Under the pieces are notes generated by a model that saw only the letters and a program-made list of their open reading frames with translations, did no database searches and was not told the origin of the DNA. Made by a program: the position numbers and the translations under genes. 64,000 nt of DNA, taken from assembly GCA_965200505.1 (NCBI GenBank), contig OZ241343.1, forward strand, positions 1,240,001 through 1,304,000, read 5' to 3'. Source of the stretch: VXNE01 sp965200505. Its GTDB lineage: Bacteria; Pseudomonadota; Gammaproteobacteria; Pseudomonadales; Azotimanducaceae. Below, piece after piece: positions 41,016 to 50,056 of this stretch. Position 1 is the first letter of the stretch. Each line of letters begins with the position of its first letter.

Positions 41016-42185
41016 TCAGCACCATGCCGCGGCGCCGAGCAGTGGCTGTGCGTCCACGCCATCACCCAAGGGGTAGCTGTGGGGTGTGCGGCAGAAGATC
41101 GAGGCGGCCCGCACCGCGTCTGGCGGCAGCAGTGCGGCGACCTTGCGCAACGCGGCGGCGTCTCGCGCCGGGGGGTGTTCGGTCCACTTCGCGTCCGCCA
41201 GCCGGAACCGCCCGGCCTCGTGTTGCAGAAAGTCCGCCTCCCGCGCCCGGTCGCGCCAGAAATTGAAGTGCCAATCGCCGCGGTGATTGATTTGGGCGCG
41301 GCGGATTTCGGCGCACACCAGCGTCTCCCACAACGCGCCGGCGAGGGGCGACGCGGCCAGCGCTTGCGTGGAATGGACGCCGCATAGGAAGGCGGCCAAC
41401 CCCGTCTCGCGCAGATACAGCTTGGGACGCTTCACCAGCGACACCGTGGGATTGCCGTACCACGGCTCGACCAGCGCGATCTGGTGCGACGCCTCCAAGG
41501 CGGACAGCCAAGCACCGGCCGTGGCGCCGCTCTTGCCCACGTCGCGCGCGAAATCCGCCCGGTTGAGCAACTGGGCGGAACGCAGCGCCGCGATGCGCAG
41601 GAACCGCTCGAAGTCACGCAGGTTGGCCACTTGCAGAAACTGCCGGAGGTCCCGTTCCAAATAGGTGGCAACGTAGGATTGCAGGAAGCCGCGCGCGTCG
41701 ATGGCGGGGTTCTGGTGCAGTTCCGGGAAACCACCGCGCACCAGGAACTCCTCGACGCTGAGCGCCGGGCGGGCGGCTTTGGCTTCGGCGAACGAGAGCG
41801 GCTCCAGCTCGACGATGGCGGCGCGTCCCGCCAGCGAATCCGCCACCGAGCGCATCAATGCCAGCGGCTGCGAGCCGGCGAGCAAGAACCTGCCGTTGCG
41901 GTTGCGGTCGTCATCCACCACCGTCTTGAGGTGCCGGAAGAAGCCCGGGGCGTATTGCACCTCATCGACCACCACTGGCGGTGGGTGGCGCTCCAAGAAG
42001 CCGCTGGGGTCGTTCTCGGCTTGCTCGGCCTCGCTCGGCAGGTCCAGCGTCACGAAGCGGTGGTCTGGGAACAAGCGCCGCATCAGGCTGGTCTTGCCGG
42101 TCTGCCGCGCACCCGTGAGCACCACCACCGGACGGGTCGTGGCGCGCTGGCGGAGCAAGGGTTCGATGTGGCGGTCGATCCACAT
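41016..42185 (-). CDS. AAA ATPase with DUF4143-like end
   Basis: 389 aa from the ATG at 42185; an ATG at 42206 is also in frame. Relatives often begin with an (I/W)xRHIEPLL-type start, favouring the second. Walker A is VVVLTGARQTGKTSLMRRLF and Walker B PPPVVVDEVQYAPGFFRHLK. The middle (FLQSYVATYLERDLRQFLQVANLRDFERFLRIAALRSAQLLNRADFARDVG) and end (NFWRDRAREADFLQHEAGRFRLADAKWTE) are the DUF4143 pattern, with a nuclease-like D..K site. TACAAT as a possible -10 box, 10 bases before the ATG at 42185, sits in the palindrome ATTGTACAAT (42192-42201); the mRNA could be leaderless. Confidence 0.85.
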   Translation of the reverse strand: MWIDRHIEPLLRQRATTRPVVVLTGARQTGKTSLMRRLFPDHRFVTLDLPSEAEQAENDPSGFLERHPPPVVVDEVQYAPGFFRHLKTVVDDDRNRNGRFLLAGSQPLALMRSVADSLAGRAAIVELEPLSFAEAKAARPALSVEEFLVRGGFPELHQNPAIDARGFLQSYVATYLERDLRQFLQVANLRDFERFLRIAALRSAQLLNRADFARDVGKSGATAGAWLSALEASHQIALVEPWYGNPTVSLVKRPKLYLRETGLAAFLCGVHSTQALAASPLAGALWETLVCAEIRRAQINHRGDWHFNFWRDRAREADFLQHEAGRFRLADAKWTEHPPARDAAALRKVAALLPPDAVRAASIFCRTPHSYPLGDGVDAQPLLGAAAWC

Positions 42186-42290
42186 GGTCAAATTGTACAA
42201 TCGCATTGCGCATTTTTACATAGTGGAAGTATTCGTTTTGCCGCACCCGGTGTGCGGTGATTCGCCAGGCGCGTGCTACGATGAGAGGCG

Positions 42291-42968
42291 GTGTTGGCTG
42301 GGGACGCGCTGCCGGTGATTAAGCAAACGAGCTTCTTCAAGCGCCGGGCCGACATTGCGCCGGAAGACTTTCGCGCCTACTGGCGAGGGCACCACGCCGA
42401 CGTGGTGCGCCGCCTCAAGGGGCTTAAACGCTATGTGCAGAACCATGTGGTCGGTGCCGAAGAGGGCCGTGGCTTCGATGGCATCGCCGAGGTGTGGTTC
42501 GAGGACAAGGACGCGATGCGCGCCAGCGCCGGCTCGCCGGAGTTGGCCGCGGTGCGGGCGGACGAGGCGAACTTCATTGACGCCGAAAGCATGGCCGCCA
42601 TCATCTGCGATGAGTGGGTCATCAAGGATGGCGTGGCGGCACCCGGCGCCGCCAAGCTGATGGCGCTGGTCTCACGGCGGGCGGATCAGCCACCGGAGGC
42701 ATTCCAAGCCACCTACCGGGATGAATTCGGCCCCAAGGTGGCCGCGGTGCCCGGCGTGGCCCGCTATGTGCAATCGCACTGCCGGCCGGGCATCTACCGC
42801 GCCGGCGGTGAACCCGTCCGGGATGCCGTGGCGGCGCTGTGGCTCGCGGACCGAACCCTCGCACTGGCTTCGGCGGAAATGGCGGCAGTCGTCGCATTGG
42901 AGAACACCTTCATCGCCACCGAGCGCACCAGCGCAGGTTGGGTGGAAGAAGTGGAGATCGCGCTGTGA
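42291..42968 (+). CDS. Tandem EthD-domain protein (dimeric ferredoxin-like fold)
   Basis: 225 aa from a GTG at 42291; a GTG at 42315 just before IKQTSFFKRR is also possible. Two similar halves: IKQTSFFKRRADIAPEDFRAYWRGHHADVVRRL and LMALVSRRADQPPEAFQATYRDEFGPKVAAV, each followed by RYVQ(N/S)H and a FDGIAEVW-like or VAALWLAD strand. EthD domains accompany ether-degrading P450 systems and also form small enzymes acting on quinones. Two domains in one chain would build a complete barrel. The last 4 bases overlap the next gene. Confidence 0.8.
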   Translation: MLAGDALPVIKQTSFFKRRADIAPEDFRAYWRGHHADVVRRLKGLKRYVQNHVVGAEEGRGFDGIAEVWFEDKDAMRASAGSPELAAVRADEANFIDAESMAAIICDEWVIKDGVAAPGAAKLMALVSRRADQPPEAFQATYRDEFGPKVAAVPGVARYVQSHCRPGIYRAGGEPVRDAVAALWLADRTLALASAEMAAVVALENTFIATERTSAGWVEEVEIAL

Positions 42969-43731
42969 GGGCCGAATCACACGGCTATCCGCTGGACCCG
43001 CCCTTGGAAGAAGTGCGCATCCCCGTGAGGGCACCGCATATTGCCGCCACCAGCTATTCGCGCCTGGCGCTGATGCACCGCTTCCCGGAAGCTGAAGTGG
43101 GCGAAGACCTGCACTTGCGGTTCAGCGAGCCCGGCAAGCCGAAGAAGAGCACGCTGGCACCGGACGTGCTCTTGGCCCTAGAAGTGCCGCGGCGCGAGAC
43201 TCGCGCAGACTTTGACGCGGATGCATTGGGTGCGCCGGACTTCGTGCTGGAGGTGCTGTCGCGCAGCACTTGGAGACACGACATCGGCCGCAAGCTGGAC
43301 TGTTACCAGCGCATCGGTGTGCGCGAATGTTTGCTCTTCGACGTGACTGGCGAGGACTTGGCCTCGACGGGTGCTGACTTGTGGGGTTTCGCAATGACCC
43401 CGGAGAACCGTCGTCCCCTTGAAGAGGGCTGCTGCCAAACGGCGAGCGCGGCGTGTACAGCAATGTGCTGGGGCTGTGGGCCTATGTGGCCAAGCGGGTG
43501 CCGCCGGCGGCCCCGAACGAAACGTGGGCCCTCGCCATGCGTTGGTACGACCCCACGACGAACGCCGATCTTCCACATCACGAAGACGCGCTCGCCGGGC
43601 AGGCGATGGAGCGAGCCCGGGCCGAGGCGGAGCTAGCCCGGGCCGAGGCGGAGAGCGCCCGGGCGGACGCGGCCCAGCGCCGGGTCGCGGAGCTTGAGGC
43701 CCAGCTTCGGGGCCAAGCAGGGCGGACCTAA
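42965..43731 (+). pseudogene. Uma2-family nuclease gene with a 1-base frameshift
   Basis: The start is a GTG at 42965 (GTGA overlap). The first part is a normal Uma2 (DUF820) protein: KKSTLAPDVLLALEVPRRETR, PDFVLEVLSRSTWRHDIGRKLDCYQRIGVRECLLFDV, the PD...E core of a PD-(D/E)XK fold. Near 43426-43428 (GGG) the coding frame shifts: after PLEEG the family-like reading continues in the other frame as LLPNGERGVYSNVLGLW, then AMRWYDPTTN and an Ala/Glu/Arg coiled-coil tail ending at 43731. One extra G would restore one frame. Real decay or a base-call error are both possible. In many bacteria Uma2 is multi-copy and of unknown job. Confidence 0.8.
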
Positions 43732-44666
43732 CGCCGGAGAACCTCATCGCGGTGCCAGCTAAGAAACTCCGGGGCCGGTCGATCCTCGCTCGCCTTGGGC
43801 ACGATGCGCAGTGGCACACCGTCGAAGCGTCCCAATGAATCACGCTGGCCCTGCCCCGCGGCGTGCCGGGAAACGCGGATCACCAGATCGTCCTGCAATG
43901 CGAAGGCCCCACGGTCGAACAGGTTGTGATGCAGCGCGCACAAGGCCAGCCCGTTGCGCACTTCGGAAGGTCCGGCGTGGCTCAGCCAGTGGATGTGCGC
44001 GGCTTCGACGGCCAACACGTCGCCTCTCAGCCGCACTTGGAACGAACAGACCGCGCACTGTTCCTCGTAGGCGCTCAGCACGTCGGTTCTGAACGCCGCT
44101 GCGCGGCGTAGGCGGCGTGTGGTCTCGTACTCATGGCGGTCTTCCGCCACTTGCCTCGTATCTGCTTGCCCATGCGCCATGTCCGCTCCTCCAATCCCAG
44201 TCGCCCGCAGCACATCTGCGTGGTACGTCTCCGGAAAGTGTGCATCTAGGAGTTCTTTCGCCAACGCGCGAGCGAGCCGGGGCACCGCTCGCAACGCATC
44301 GTAGTCCGATGCCAAGAGGCCGCCGAGAATGCGGTGCTCACGCAGGTCCCGCACATGGGGATCACCACTTGCCGACAGCCGCACGAGATGCGGTCGGTCG
44401 ATTTCCCACACGCCGTCGCCAACCAGACGCCAGAAAGGGAACTCCGGGTGCCGGGTTTGGCGCGTCGGGCCGAAGGCGGACAGCAACTCGCCGAGTTCGG
44501 CTTCCACGACCGGGTAAGGTGCTAGGCGATCCTTGCCCTGCAGGCAGCGCCCGAATGCCCATAGCAACAGAAGCGGTTTGTGCGGCGCCCGGTACCCGCG
44601 GCTGCGCCACAGCCGTAGCGAGGCAAGGCGTTGCCGCAACGATGCGCGCGCCACCCCGTCAGCCAT
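43728..44666 (-). CDS. Sulfur-binding-domain HNH restriction endonuclease (phosphorothioate-dependent, ScoMcrA-like)
   Basis: 312 aa. The N-terminal part (YRAPHKPLLLLWAFGR, then LLSAFGPTRQTRHPEFPFWRLVGDGVWEI) follows the sulfur-binding domain that recognises phosphorothioate DNA. The C-terminal part is an HNH nuclease: CAVCSFQVRLRGDVLAVEAAHIHWLSHAGPSEVRNGLALCALHHNLFDRGAF with the zinc Cys pairs and AAHI...HHNLFD. Such enzymes are type IV restriction systems that cut foreign DNA carrying Dnd sulfur marks. No dnd genes lie nearby, as expected for a cell that does not mark its own DNA. It overlaps the CoA-transferase gene by 8 bp. Confidence 0.85.
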   Translation of the reverse strand: MADGVARASLRQRLASLRLWRSRGYRAPHKPLLLLWAFGRCLQGKDRLAPYPVVEAELGELLSAFGPTRQTRHPEFPFWRLVGDGVWEIDRPHLVRLSASGDPHVRDLREHRILGGLLASDYDALRAVPRLARALAKELLDAHFPETYHADVLRATGIGGADMAHGQADTRQVAEDRHEYETTRRLRRAAAFRTDVLSAYEEQCAVCSFQVRLRGDVLAVEAAHIHWLSHAGPSEVRNGLALCALHHNLFDRGAFALQDDLVIRVSRHAAGQGQRDSLGRFDGVPLRIVPKASEDRPAPEFLSWHRDEVLRR

Positions 44667-47040
44667 TCGCCGCGCCGGAGAACGGCTCCCCTAGCGCCCC
44701 TTCCTGCGCGAATTGCGCAATCTCCGCATCGGACATCCCCAAGTGTTCCCGCATCACCCGCACGTTGTGTTGGCCCAATGTCGGTGCCGCGGAGCGGAGC
44801 CGTTGTGGGGTGGCGGAGTAGCGGGTCGCCGGGCCGTCGTAGGGGGTTGGGCCCATCTCCCGATGATCGAGTGTGACGAAGAAGCCGCGATGCCGTAGTT
44901 GCCGGTCCTCGTGGAGGTCGCTTGGGCGCATGACGACGTAGGCCGGCACACCGGCCCGTTGCAATTGCCTCCCGGCAGTGAATGGCTCCAAGTTCGCAAG
45001 CCACCCGGCAAGCTCGGTGTTCACGGCCTCGACGTGGTTGAAACGGTCGTCGAAGTCGCAACCCAAATCCACAATGTCGGCGAGCGCCTTCCAATGCGCT
45101 TCGGTCTCCACCGCGACGGCGACGTAGCGCTCATGCCCGGCGGCGGGGAAGACGCCGTGCGGGCAAGCCAGCGGTGAGCCTTGCCCCAAGGCTTGGGCAA
45201 TGCGGCCGTTGGCGACGTAATCCAAGATGGCCGGCGCCAGGAAGCGGATGCCGCATTCCACCTGCGAAAGGTCGATGTATTGGCCGCGGCCAGTGCGCCG
45301 CCGATGGCGCAAAGCGGCCACGAGGGCCGCGATGCCGAAGCGCGGCGTGATGAAGTCCGTGTAGGCGCCCCAAGGCCCGCATGGGGGACGATCCGGCCAG
45401 CCGACCAGGTTGAAGAGGCCGGCCACGGCCGCCCCTTGGTTGCCGAAGCCGGAATATCCGCGTTCCGGCCCGTCTTGGCCGCGCATGCAGGTGGAGAGCA
45501 TCACGAGGTCGTCCCGGTCCGCGCAGAGGGTGGCGTAGTCGAGGCCGAAGCGGGCCATCGTGCCGGGGGAAAAGCTCTCGATCACCACGTCCGCCCACCG
45601 CGCCATGCGTTGCGCGAGTTCGCGGCCCGGCGCAGTCTTGAGGTCTAGGGTCATGCCGAGCTTGGAGGTGTTGAAGTTGGCGTAGAACTGCGAGCGATCG
45701 GGCCCCGCCACGCCATCCTTGAACGGGGGTGCCTCGCGCAGCAGGTCGAGCCGCCCCGGGGATTCGATGCGCACCACCGTGGCGCCGTGGTCCGCGAGGG
45801 CCTTGCCCATCATCGGCCCCACCCCTACCCAACTGAAGTCCGCCACCTTGATGCCGGCGAAGGGTGAGTCCGAGATTTCTCGGCCCGCGTCATGGTCGCC
45901 GGTGTGCCTCGAACGCGGTGCCGGCTTCCCCAACTCGCCCAACGCGGGTGCCGCCGGCCCAATGCGCAGCGGTGTGCGCGAGAGCTTGGCGAAGGGCCCG
46001 GGGTGCGTGAAGCCACCGAGTTCGGTCCAGAACCGCCGCGCCTGCAAGTGAGGGTCTTGAATCAAGTCCGCCACGTCGTGAATGGCCGCGAGGGTCAACC
46101 CACGCTCGGCGGAGAAGCGTTGCAGCGCCTGCTTCGTCTTGGTGGCGACGAACTGGCGGCACACCTCGGCCGCGGCGCTCGCTGTGGCGACATCCAAGCT
46201 GCCGCCCCGCAACTCGGCGAGCCAGTGTTCGAAGCGCCGCCCCCGAACGGCCGCGGGCAACTCGGCGCCTTCTTGTTCCGCCCAACGCAACAAGTCGTTC
46301 AAGGAGCGTTCACCAAGGATGGGCATTTGGAAGCGCAGCATCGCGTAGCCGTCCGCGCACCGCACGATGCCGGGCAACTTGAGCCCTTCGGCCACCAAGG
46401 GCGGGCCGGTGCCGCGCAGCTCGCTGGTGCCCGGCGGATTGGCGCCGGTGTTGGGGGGATAGCCGGTGGCGTTCATCAGGGTCCACACCACGGCCGCTTG
46501 GGCGGACACGTCGAGGTGCTGGCCGATGCCGGAAGCGTCGCGCCAATGGAGGGCGATGGCGATGTCCGCGGCCGCTTGCGCACCGGCATGGAACGCCGCT
46601 TGCGGCATGGCGCCCATCGGCAGCGGCGGACGATCTGGGTTGCCCTGCAGCCCCACCAAGCCGCCGGCCGCCTCCACGGTGAGCTCGGTGGCCGGCGCGT
46701 CGGCCGCGGGCCCGTCGCAGCCGAAGGGCGTGATGGAAGCGTGGACGACATGGGGAAAGCGCTCCGCCACGCCCAGCGTGTGACGGGACTCGATGAACAC
46801 GTCCGCATCGTCGAGAAACGCCGTGGCGTCTTCCGCCACCACGCTGCGCTTGCCGACCCCGAGGGCCGTCCAGTAGAGGGATTCGCCGTCCCGGAAGGGC
46901 GGCAGGCGGCGGCTCTCGCAGCCTTCCGGCGGCTCCACCTTAATCACTTCCGCGCCCAGTTCCGCCAAAATCCGGCCAGCCAGCTCGCCCCAGCGGCTGG
47001 TGGCGTCGATGACGCGAATGTCGTTGAACGGCGCGGCCAT
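44659..47040 (-). CDS. Double-domain CaiB/BaiF CoA-transferase
   Basis: 793 aa, about twice the usual length. Two complete class III CoA-transferase modules follow each other: DIRVIDATSRWGELAGRILAELGAEVIKVEPPEG (about 5-40) and AGIKVADFSWVGVGPMMGKALADHGATVVRIESPGRLDLLR (about 395-435), the second with MTLDLKTAPGRELAQRMARWADVVIESFSPGTMARFG. The second module keeps more of the typical core and is likely the active one; the first lacks a clear NFRPG-type motif (VFIESRHTLGV instead). A single-chain pseudo-dimer could replace the interlocked homodimer of the family. Confidence 0.9.
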   Translation of the reverse strand: MAAPFNDIRVIDATSRWGELAGRILAELGAEVIKVEPPEGCESRRLPPFRDGESLYWTALGVGKRSVVAEDATAFLDDADVFIESRHTLGVAERFPHVVHASITPFGCDGPAADAPATELTVEAAGGLVGLQGNPDRPPLPMGAMPQAAFHAGAQAAADIAIALHWRDASGIGQHLDVSAQAAVVWTLMNATGYPPNTGANPPGTSELRGTGPPLVAEGLKLPGIVRCADGYAMLRFQMPILGERSLNDLLRWAEQEGAELPAAVRGRRFEHWLAELRGGSLDVATASAAAEVCRQFVATKTKQALQRFSAERGLTLAAIHDVADLIQDPHLQARRFWTELGGFTHPGPFAKLSRTPLRIGPAAPALGELGKPAPRSRHTGDHDAGREISDSPFAGIKVADFSWVGVGPMMGKALADHGATVVRIESPGRLDLLREAPPFKDGVAGPDRSQFYANFNTSKLGMTLDLKTAPGRELAQRMARWADVVIESFSPGTMARFGLDYATLCADRDDLVMLSTCMRGQDGPERGYSGFGNQGAAVAGLFNLVGWPDRPPCGPWGAYTDFITPRFGIAALVAALRHRRRTGRGQYIDLSQVECGIRFLAPAILDYVANGRIAQALGQGSPLACPHGVFPAAGHERYVAVAVETEAHWKALADIVDLGCDFDDRFNHVEAVNTELAGWLANLEPFTAGRQLQRAGVPAYVVMRPSDLHEDRQLRHRGFFVTLDHREMGPTPYDGPATRYSATPQRLRSAAPTLGQHNVRVMREHLGMSDAEIAQFAQEGALGEPFSGAANG

Positions 47041-47107
47041 ATTCATGTTCCAGCCGCGTGATGGCACCGTCCCAAGTCATGCGGCCACCGCACCGGGGCT
47101 TGCGGCG

Positions 47108-47734
47108 TCATCGTGGCGCGGCGACACCCCGATAGGTGAAGGTGGCGAACTTCGGCCCCGGCAGGTAGCCCGTTTCCAGCTCGTTGATGCGAAAGCCGGC
47201 GCCGGCGATCAATTGATCGACTTGGCGCGATAGATGGCAGCCACCGCCAATGATCTTCCATGCCGGTTCGATGCGCCGTTGCCAGTTGAGCCAGCGCCGC
47301 TCCGGGCTGGCGCCGTGTTCGGCGAAGATGAGCCGCCCCTTGGGTTTCAGCACGCGCCGCAACTCCGCCAAGGCGCGATAGACGTTTGGCACGGAGCAAA
47401 GCGTCCAAGTGGAGACCACGGTGTCAAACGTGTCGTCCTCGGCGGGTATCTCCTCTGCGGAAGCTGCCGTCACCTGCACCGGAAACCGCGCTTCGGCCAA
47501 GCGTTCGGACGCCAGCTCGACGATGTCCCGCGAGGGTTCGATGGCCGTGAGCGTCTCCGGCGCCGCATCTCCGGCACCGTAGTGGGGCAGGTTCAAGCCA
47601 GTGCCGAAGCCGATCTCCAGCACCCGCCCGCGCGCCGTCGGCACCAGCCGCGCCCGCAGTTCCGCCATTGGCTTCTGCGCACAGGCCGCGTTGATCAGTT
47701 TCGGCAGCACATGTCGTTGATACAGGCCCATCAC
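47108..47734 (-). CDS. Class I SAM-dependent methyltransferase (UbiE/PmtA-like)
   Basis: 208 aa. The SAM-binding motif I is RVLEIGFGTGLNLPHY, motif II VSTWTLCSVPN, and after it LRRVLKPKGRLIFAEHG. The end, RRIEPAWKIIGGGCHLSRQVDQLIAGAGF, is typical of small methyltransferases of the phospholipid/quinone kind. Substrate uncertain. It overlaps the following reverse-strand gene by 4 bp, so both are probably made from one transcript. Confidence 0.88.
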   Translation of the reverse strand: MMGLYQRHVLPKLINAACAQKPMAELRARLVPTARGRVLEIGFGTGLNLPHYGAGDAAPETLTAIEPSRDIVELASERLAEARFPVQVTAASAEEIPAEDDTFDTVVSTWTLCSVPNVYRALAELRRVLKPKGRLIFAEHGASPERRWLNWQRRIEPAWKIIGGGCHLSRQVDQLIAGAGFRINELETGYLPGPKFATFTYRGVAAPR

Positions 47735-48198
47735 CCCTCCCGAACCGTACCCGGCCGAATGATCCTCGGCGTGGCGTTCTCTTCCCGATCAGGTTCCCCA
47801 CCCGCCGTGTCACCACCCAACGCCGCTTGGGTCTCGACGTCTTCTGAATCCACGCGCTCCGGCGGGTCGAAGAGCTTCACTTCGCCACTCGCATAGCCGC
47901 GGAACTTGAGGTGTTCGACCAAGGCGCGTTCCACCGCGCGCTCGATGTCCGCCTCGAGCCGCTCGGCGTCCAAGCGCGGAAAGCGCCGCAACAGTTCCGG
48001 GCGGTTGTAGAGAAACGTGCGCGAGAGCGTTCCGGCGACAAAGCGCTTCTCGCGCAAGCCGAACTCAAAACGTATGCGGATGGGCACTTCCACCAGCGTG
48101 GCGCCCGCCCGCACCGTGTGCTTGACGACCTTCCTATCGACCACCCAGAGCACTGATGGCGCACCCCATTTTTCACGCGCCCAAGCCCGAAGATACAC
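47731..48198 (-). CDS. Hypothetical protein coupled to the methyltransferase
   Basis: 155 aa. A basic N-terminal part (LRAWAREKWGAPSVLWVVDRKVVKH) is followed by VEVPIRIRFEFGLREKRFVAGTLSRTFLYNRPELLRRFPRLDAERLEADIERAVERALVEHLKFRG, which looks like a mixed beta-strand and helix domain, and a disordered acidic tail. No signal peptide or membrane helix. I do not recognise the family. It overlaps the methyltransferase start (47731-47734), which suggests a shared function. Confidence 0.5.
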   Translation of the reverse strand: MYLRAWAREKWGAPSVLWVVDRKVVKHTVRAGATLVEVPIRIRFEFGLREKRFVAGTLSRTFLYNRPELLRRFPRLDAERLEADIERAVERALVEHLKFRGYASGEVKLFDPPERVDSEDVETQAALGGDTAGGEPDREENATPRIIRPGTVREG

Positions 48199-48295
48199 GA
48201 AAAGCGGGACGCACGATGGACGACCCGATGCCCTCGGGGTGGCGCCATGGGGGCGTGGTGCGATTGGCCCGCCTGGGGCGACCAGCGTGAGACGG

Positions 48296-48931
48296 CTACT
48301 GCCGTTGCCGCTCCGCGCTTTGCAGGAACTCGCGCTCGTCGGCGCTGCTCACCCGGTTCAGCACGGCATTGCGGTGCGGAAACCGGCCAAAGCGGGCAAC
48401 GACGTTGCGATGGCGCTTGGCGTAGTCCACAAAGCCGTTGACAAACTCCACCCATTCTTCGGGCACGGTCTCCGCCAATTCGCTGGTGAACTCGACGTAA
48501 CGGCGCTGGGCGGCGATGGATTCGCTGTGGTGGAACGGGTGTTGCAGGAACAGCTTTGCCGGGATGGAGAGCGCCCCGTCGTGGCCGGCATCCAACGCGC
48601 GTTCCGCCACCTTGAACGCCAGCGCATCGTTGGCGAAGGCGCCGGCCTTGCCGCGGAAGCAATGGCGCGAGAATTGATCGAGCAGGATGACCAGTGCCAA
48701 GGCGCCCTCGGCAGTTTGCTCCCAGCGCTCGCGTTGGGTCTGCGCGGCCGGGGAGTTCGCGGACAACCGCATCAGGAGCCGACCAAAGCGCTCGCGCACC
48801 TCTTGATCGAGTTCCCGACCGCCCTCATACCAGCGCTCCGCCTGCGCCGCCGCCGCCGCCGGGCTGTCGCCGGCGTCGGCAAGCCAGAACGCGACGACGT
48901 CCGCCGGCGTGATCTCCGTTACGTCGGCCAC
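48296..48931 (-). CDS. DUF924 family protein
   Basis: 211 aa from a GTG at 48931; the open frame goes further upstream but the added part is low-complexity. The DUF924 signature is complete: VVAFWLADAG near the start, RWYEGGRELDQEVRERFG, LALVILLDQFSRHCFRGKAGAFANDALA, and LFLQHPFHHSESIAAQRRYVE. The fold is all-helical, TPR-like; no activity is known for the family. The region 48932-49225 holds no gene I can support. Confidence 0.85.
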   Translation of the reverse strand: MADVTEITPADVVAFWLADAGDSPAAAAAQAERWYEGGRELDQEVRERFGRLLMRLSANSPAAQTQRERWEQTAEGALALVILLDQFSRHCFRGKAGAFANDALAFKVAERALDAGHDGALSIPAKLFLQHPFHHSESIAAQRRYVEFTSELAETVPEEWVEFVNGFVDYAKRHRNVVARFGRFPHRNAVLNRVSSADEREFLQSAERQRQ

Positions 48932-49225
48932 GGCTACGCCGGCGCCTCTGGAAGCGGACAAGCGGGCGGCACTCGGTGCCTGGACGGCACTGGCGCCGTG
49001 CCTGTCGGTGCCTCGCCCTTGGCCGCATTGCTTGTGCGGAGGGCGCCGAATTGCGTGGGCATGGGTGTCGAATCCTCCCCCGGGTGCCGCGAGCGGTTGT
49101 GAAGCGCTTCGCGCCCTTGGATCCTTTGGCGCTTCACGCACGGGGCGCTTGCGCCAAGAAAGTGCCATTATACATCACGGCCGGCCGACGCGACCGGGAC
49201 ACCCGGCCCAAGTGAGGGGGACGCT

Positions 49226-49669
49226 ATGACGAAGGAAGACAAACACCCATTCTGCAGTGCGGGTTGGGTCAACGTGGCGCGGGAATACGTCGAAGGCCAA
49301 TGTGCCGGGCGCGACTTGAGCGGCCTCTCCCTCAAGTTTTGCGAGAAGTTCACCGACGCGCCGCCGGCCCTCGCCACCGAACCGGGCAACGTCACGGGCT
49401 GGTTCATCCACATCGAGGATGGCGCGGTGGAGGTGGGGCACGGTTTGCTCGCCGGCGCGGACCTGGTCATCACGGCAGACTACGAGACGGTGGTGCCGCT
49501 GGCGCGAACCGTGTTTGAGGGCAACCCGGCCGGGGCAGAAGCCGCGCAGCAAGCGGTGGCCCGCGCCACGGAGCAGGGCAAGATGAAACGCGAGGGGGAC
49601 GAAGGTGTCATGGCCAACGCGCCATTTCTCGCCGGCCTGCACGACGCGCTGGCGCGACGCACTGCTTGA
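49226..49669 (+). CDS. SCP2-like sterol/lipid-binding protein
   Basis: 147 aa, preceded by a GAGGGGG ribosome binding site. The segment GWFIHIEDGAVEVGHGLLAGADLVITADYETVVPLAR resembles the SCP2 fold (the five-strand sheet and helix that hold a fatty acyl group). Bacterial single-domain SCP2 proteins are often next to CoA-linked catabolic genes. Sequence similarity is weak in the first 40 residues. Soluble and cytoplasmic. Confidence 0.6.
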   Translation: MTKEDKHPFCSAGWVNVAREYVEGQCAGRDLSGLSLKFCEKFTDAPPALATEPGNVTGWFIHIEDGAVEVGHGLLAGADLVITADYETVVPLARTVFEGNPAGAEAAQQAVARATEQGKMKREGDEGVMANAPFLAGLHDALARRTA

Positions 49670-49717
49670 GCCGCCACGCACCCGCTCCCAACGCGCCCAT
49701 GGCACTGGCTGCGCTCC

Positions 49718-50056
49718 ATGATGAACCGGGACACGCTGTTCAAACACCTCCGTACACTGCACTTTGAGTCTGGCGATCGCGACCGCGCGTTGGCGGATGC
49801 CCGGCGCATCGCCGCGTTCCTGCGCGAAGCCGGCGCCGTGCGCGTGGTGGGCATTGGCTCGGCGTTCGATGTGGAGCAGCCCTTCACGCACCGCTCAGAC
49901 ATCGATCTGGTGGCGTCGGGATTGGCCGCCGACACCTTCTACGCCGTGTCCGCCAAGGCCGCGGCGCTAACGGACTTTCCGCTGGATTTGACGCCACTTG
50001 AGCTGGCCACGCCCCGCTTGCGGCAAGTCGTGGACGATGAAGGCGTTGTGCTGTGA
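49718..50056 (+). CDS. mntA: MNT-type nucleotidyltransferase antitoxin
   Basis: 112 aa. The minimal nucleotidyltransferase core is there: VVGIGSAFDVEQPF with GS at 47-48 and HRSDIDLVASG with the metal-binding Asp pair D61 and D63. In known MNT-HEPN pairs this enzyme adds AMP units to a Tyr of the HepT toxin and so silences it. The last 4 bases overlap the toxin gene. Length is normal for the class. Gene symbol used for the family type. Confidence 0.8.
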   Translation: MMNRDTLFKHLRTLHFESGDRDRALADARRIAAFLREAGAVRVVGIGSAFDVEQPFTHRSDIDLVASGLAADTFYAVSAKAAALTDFPLDLTPLELATPRLRQVVDDEGVVL

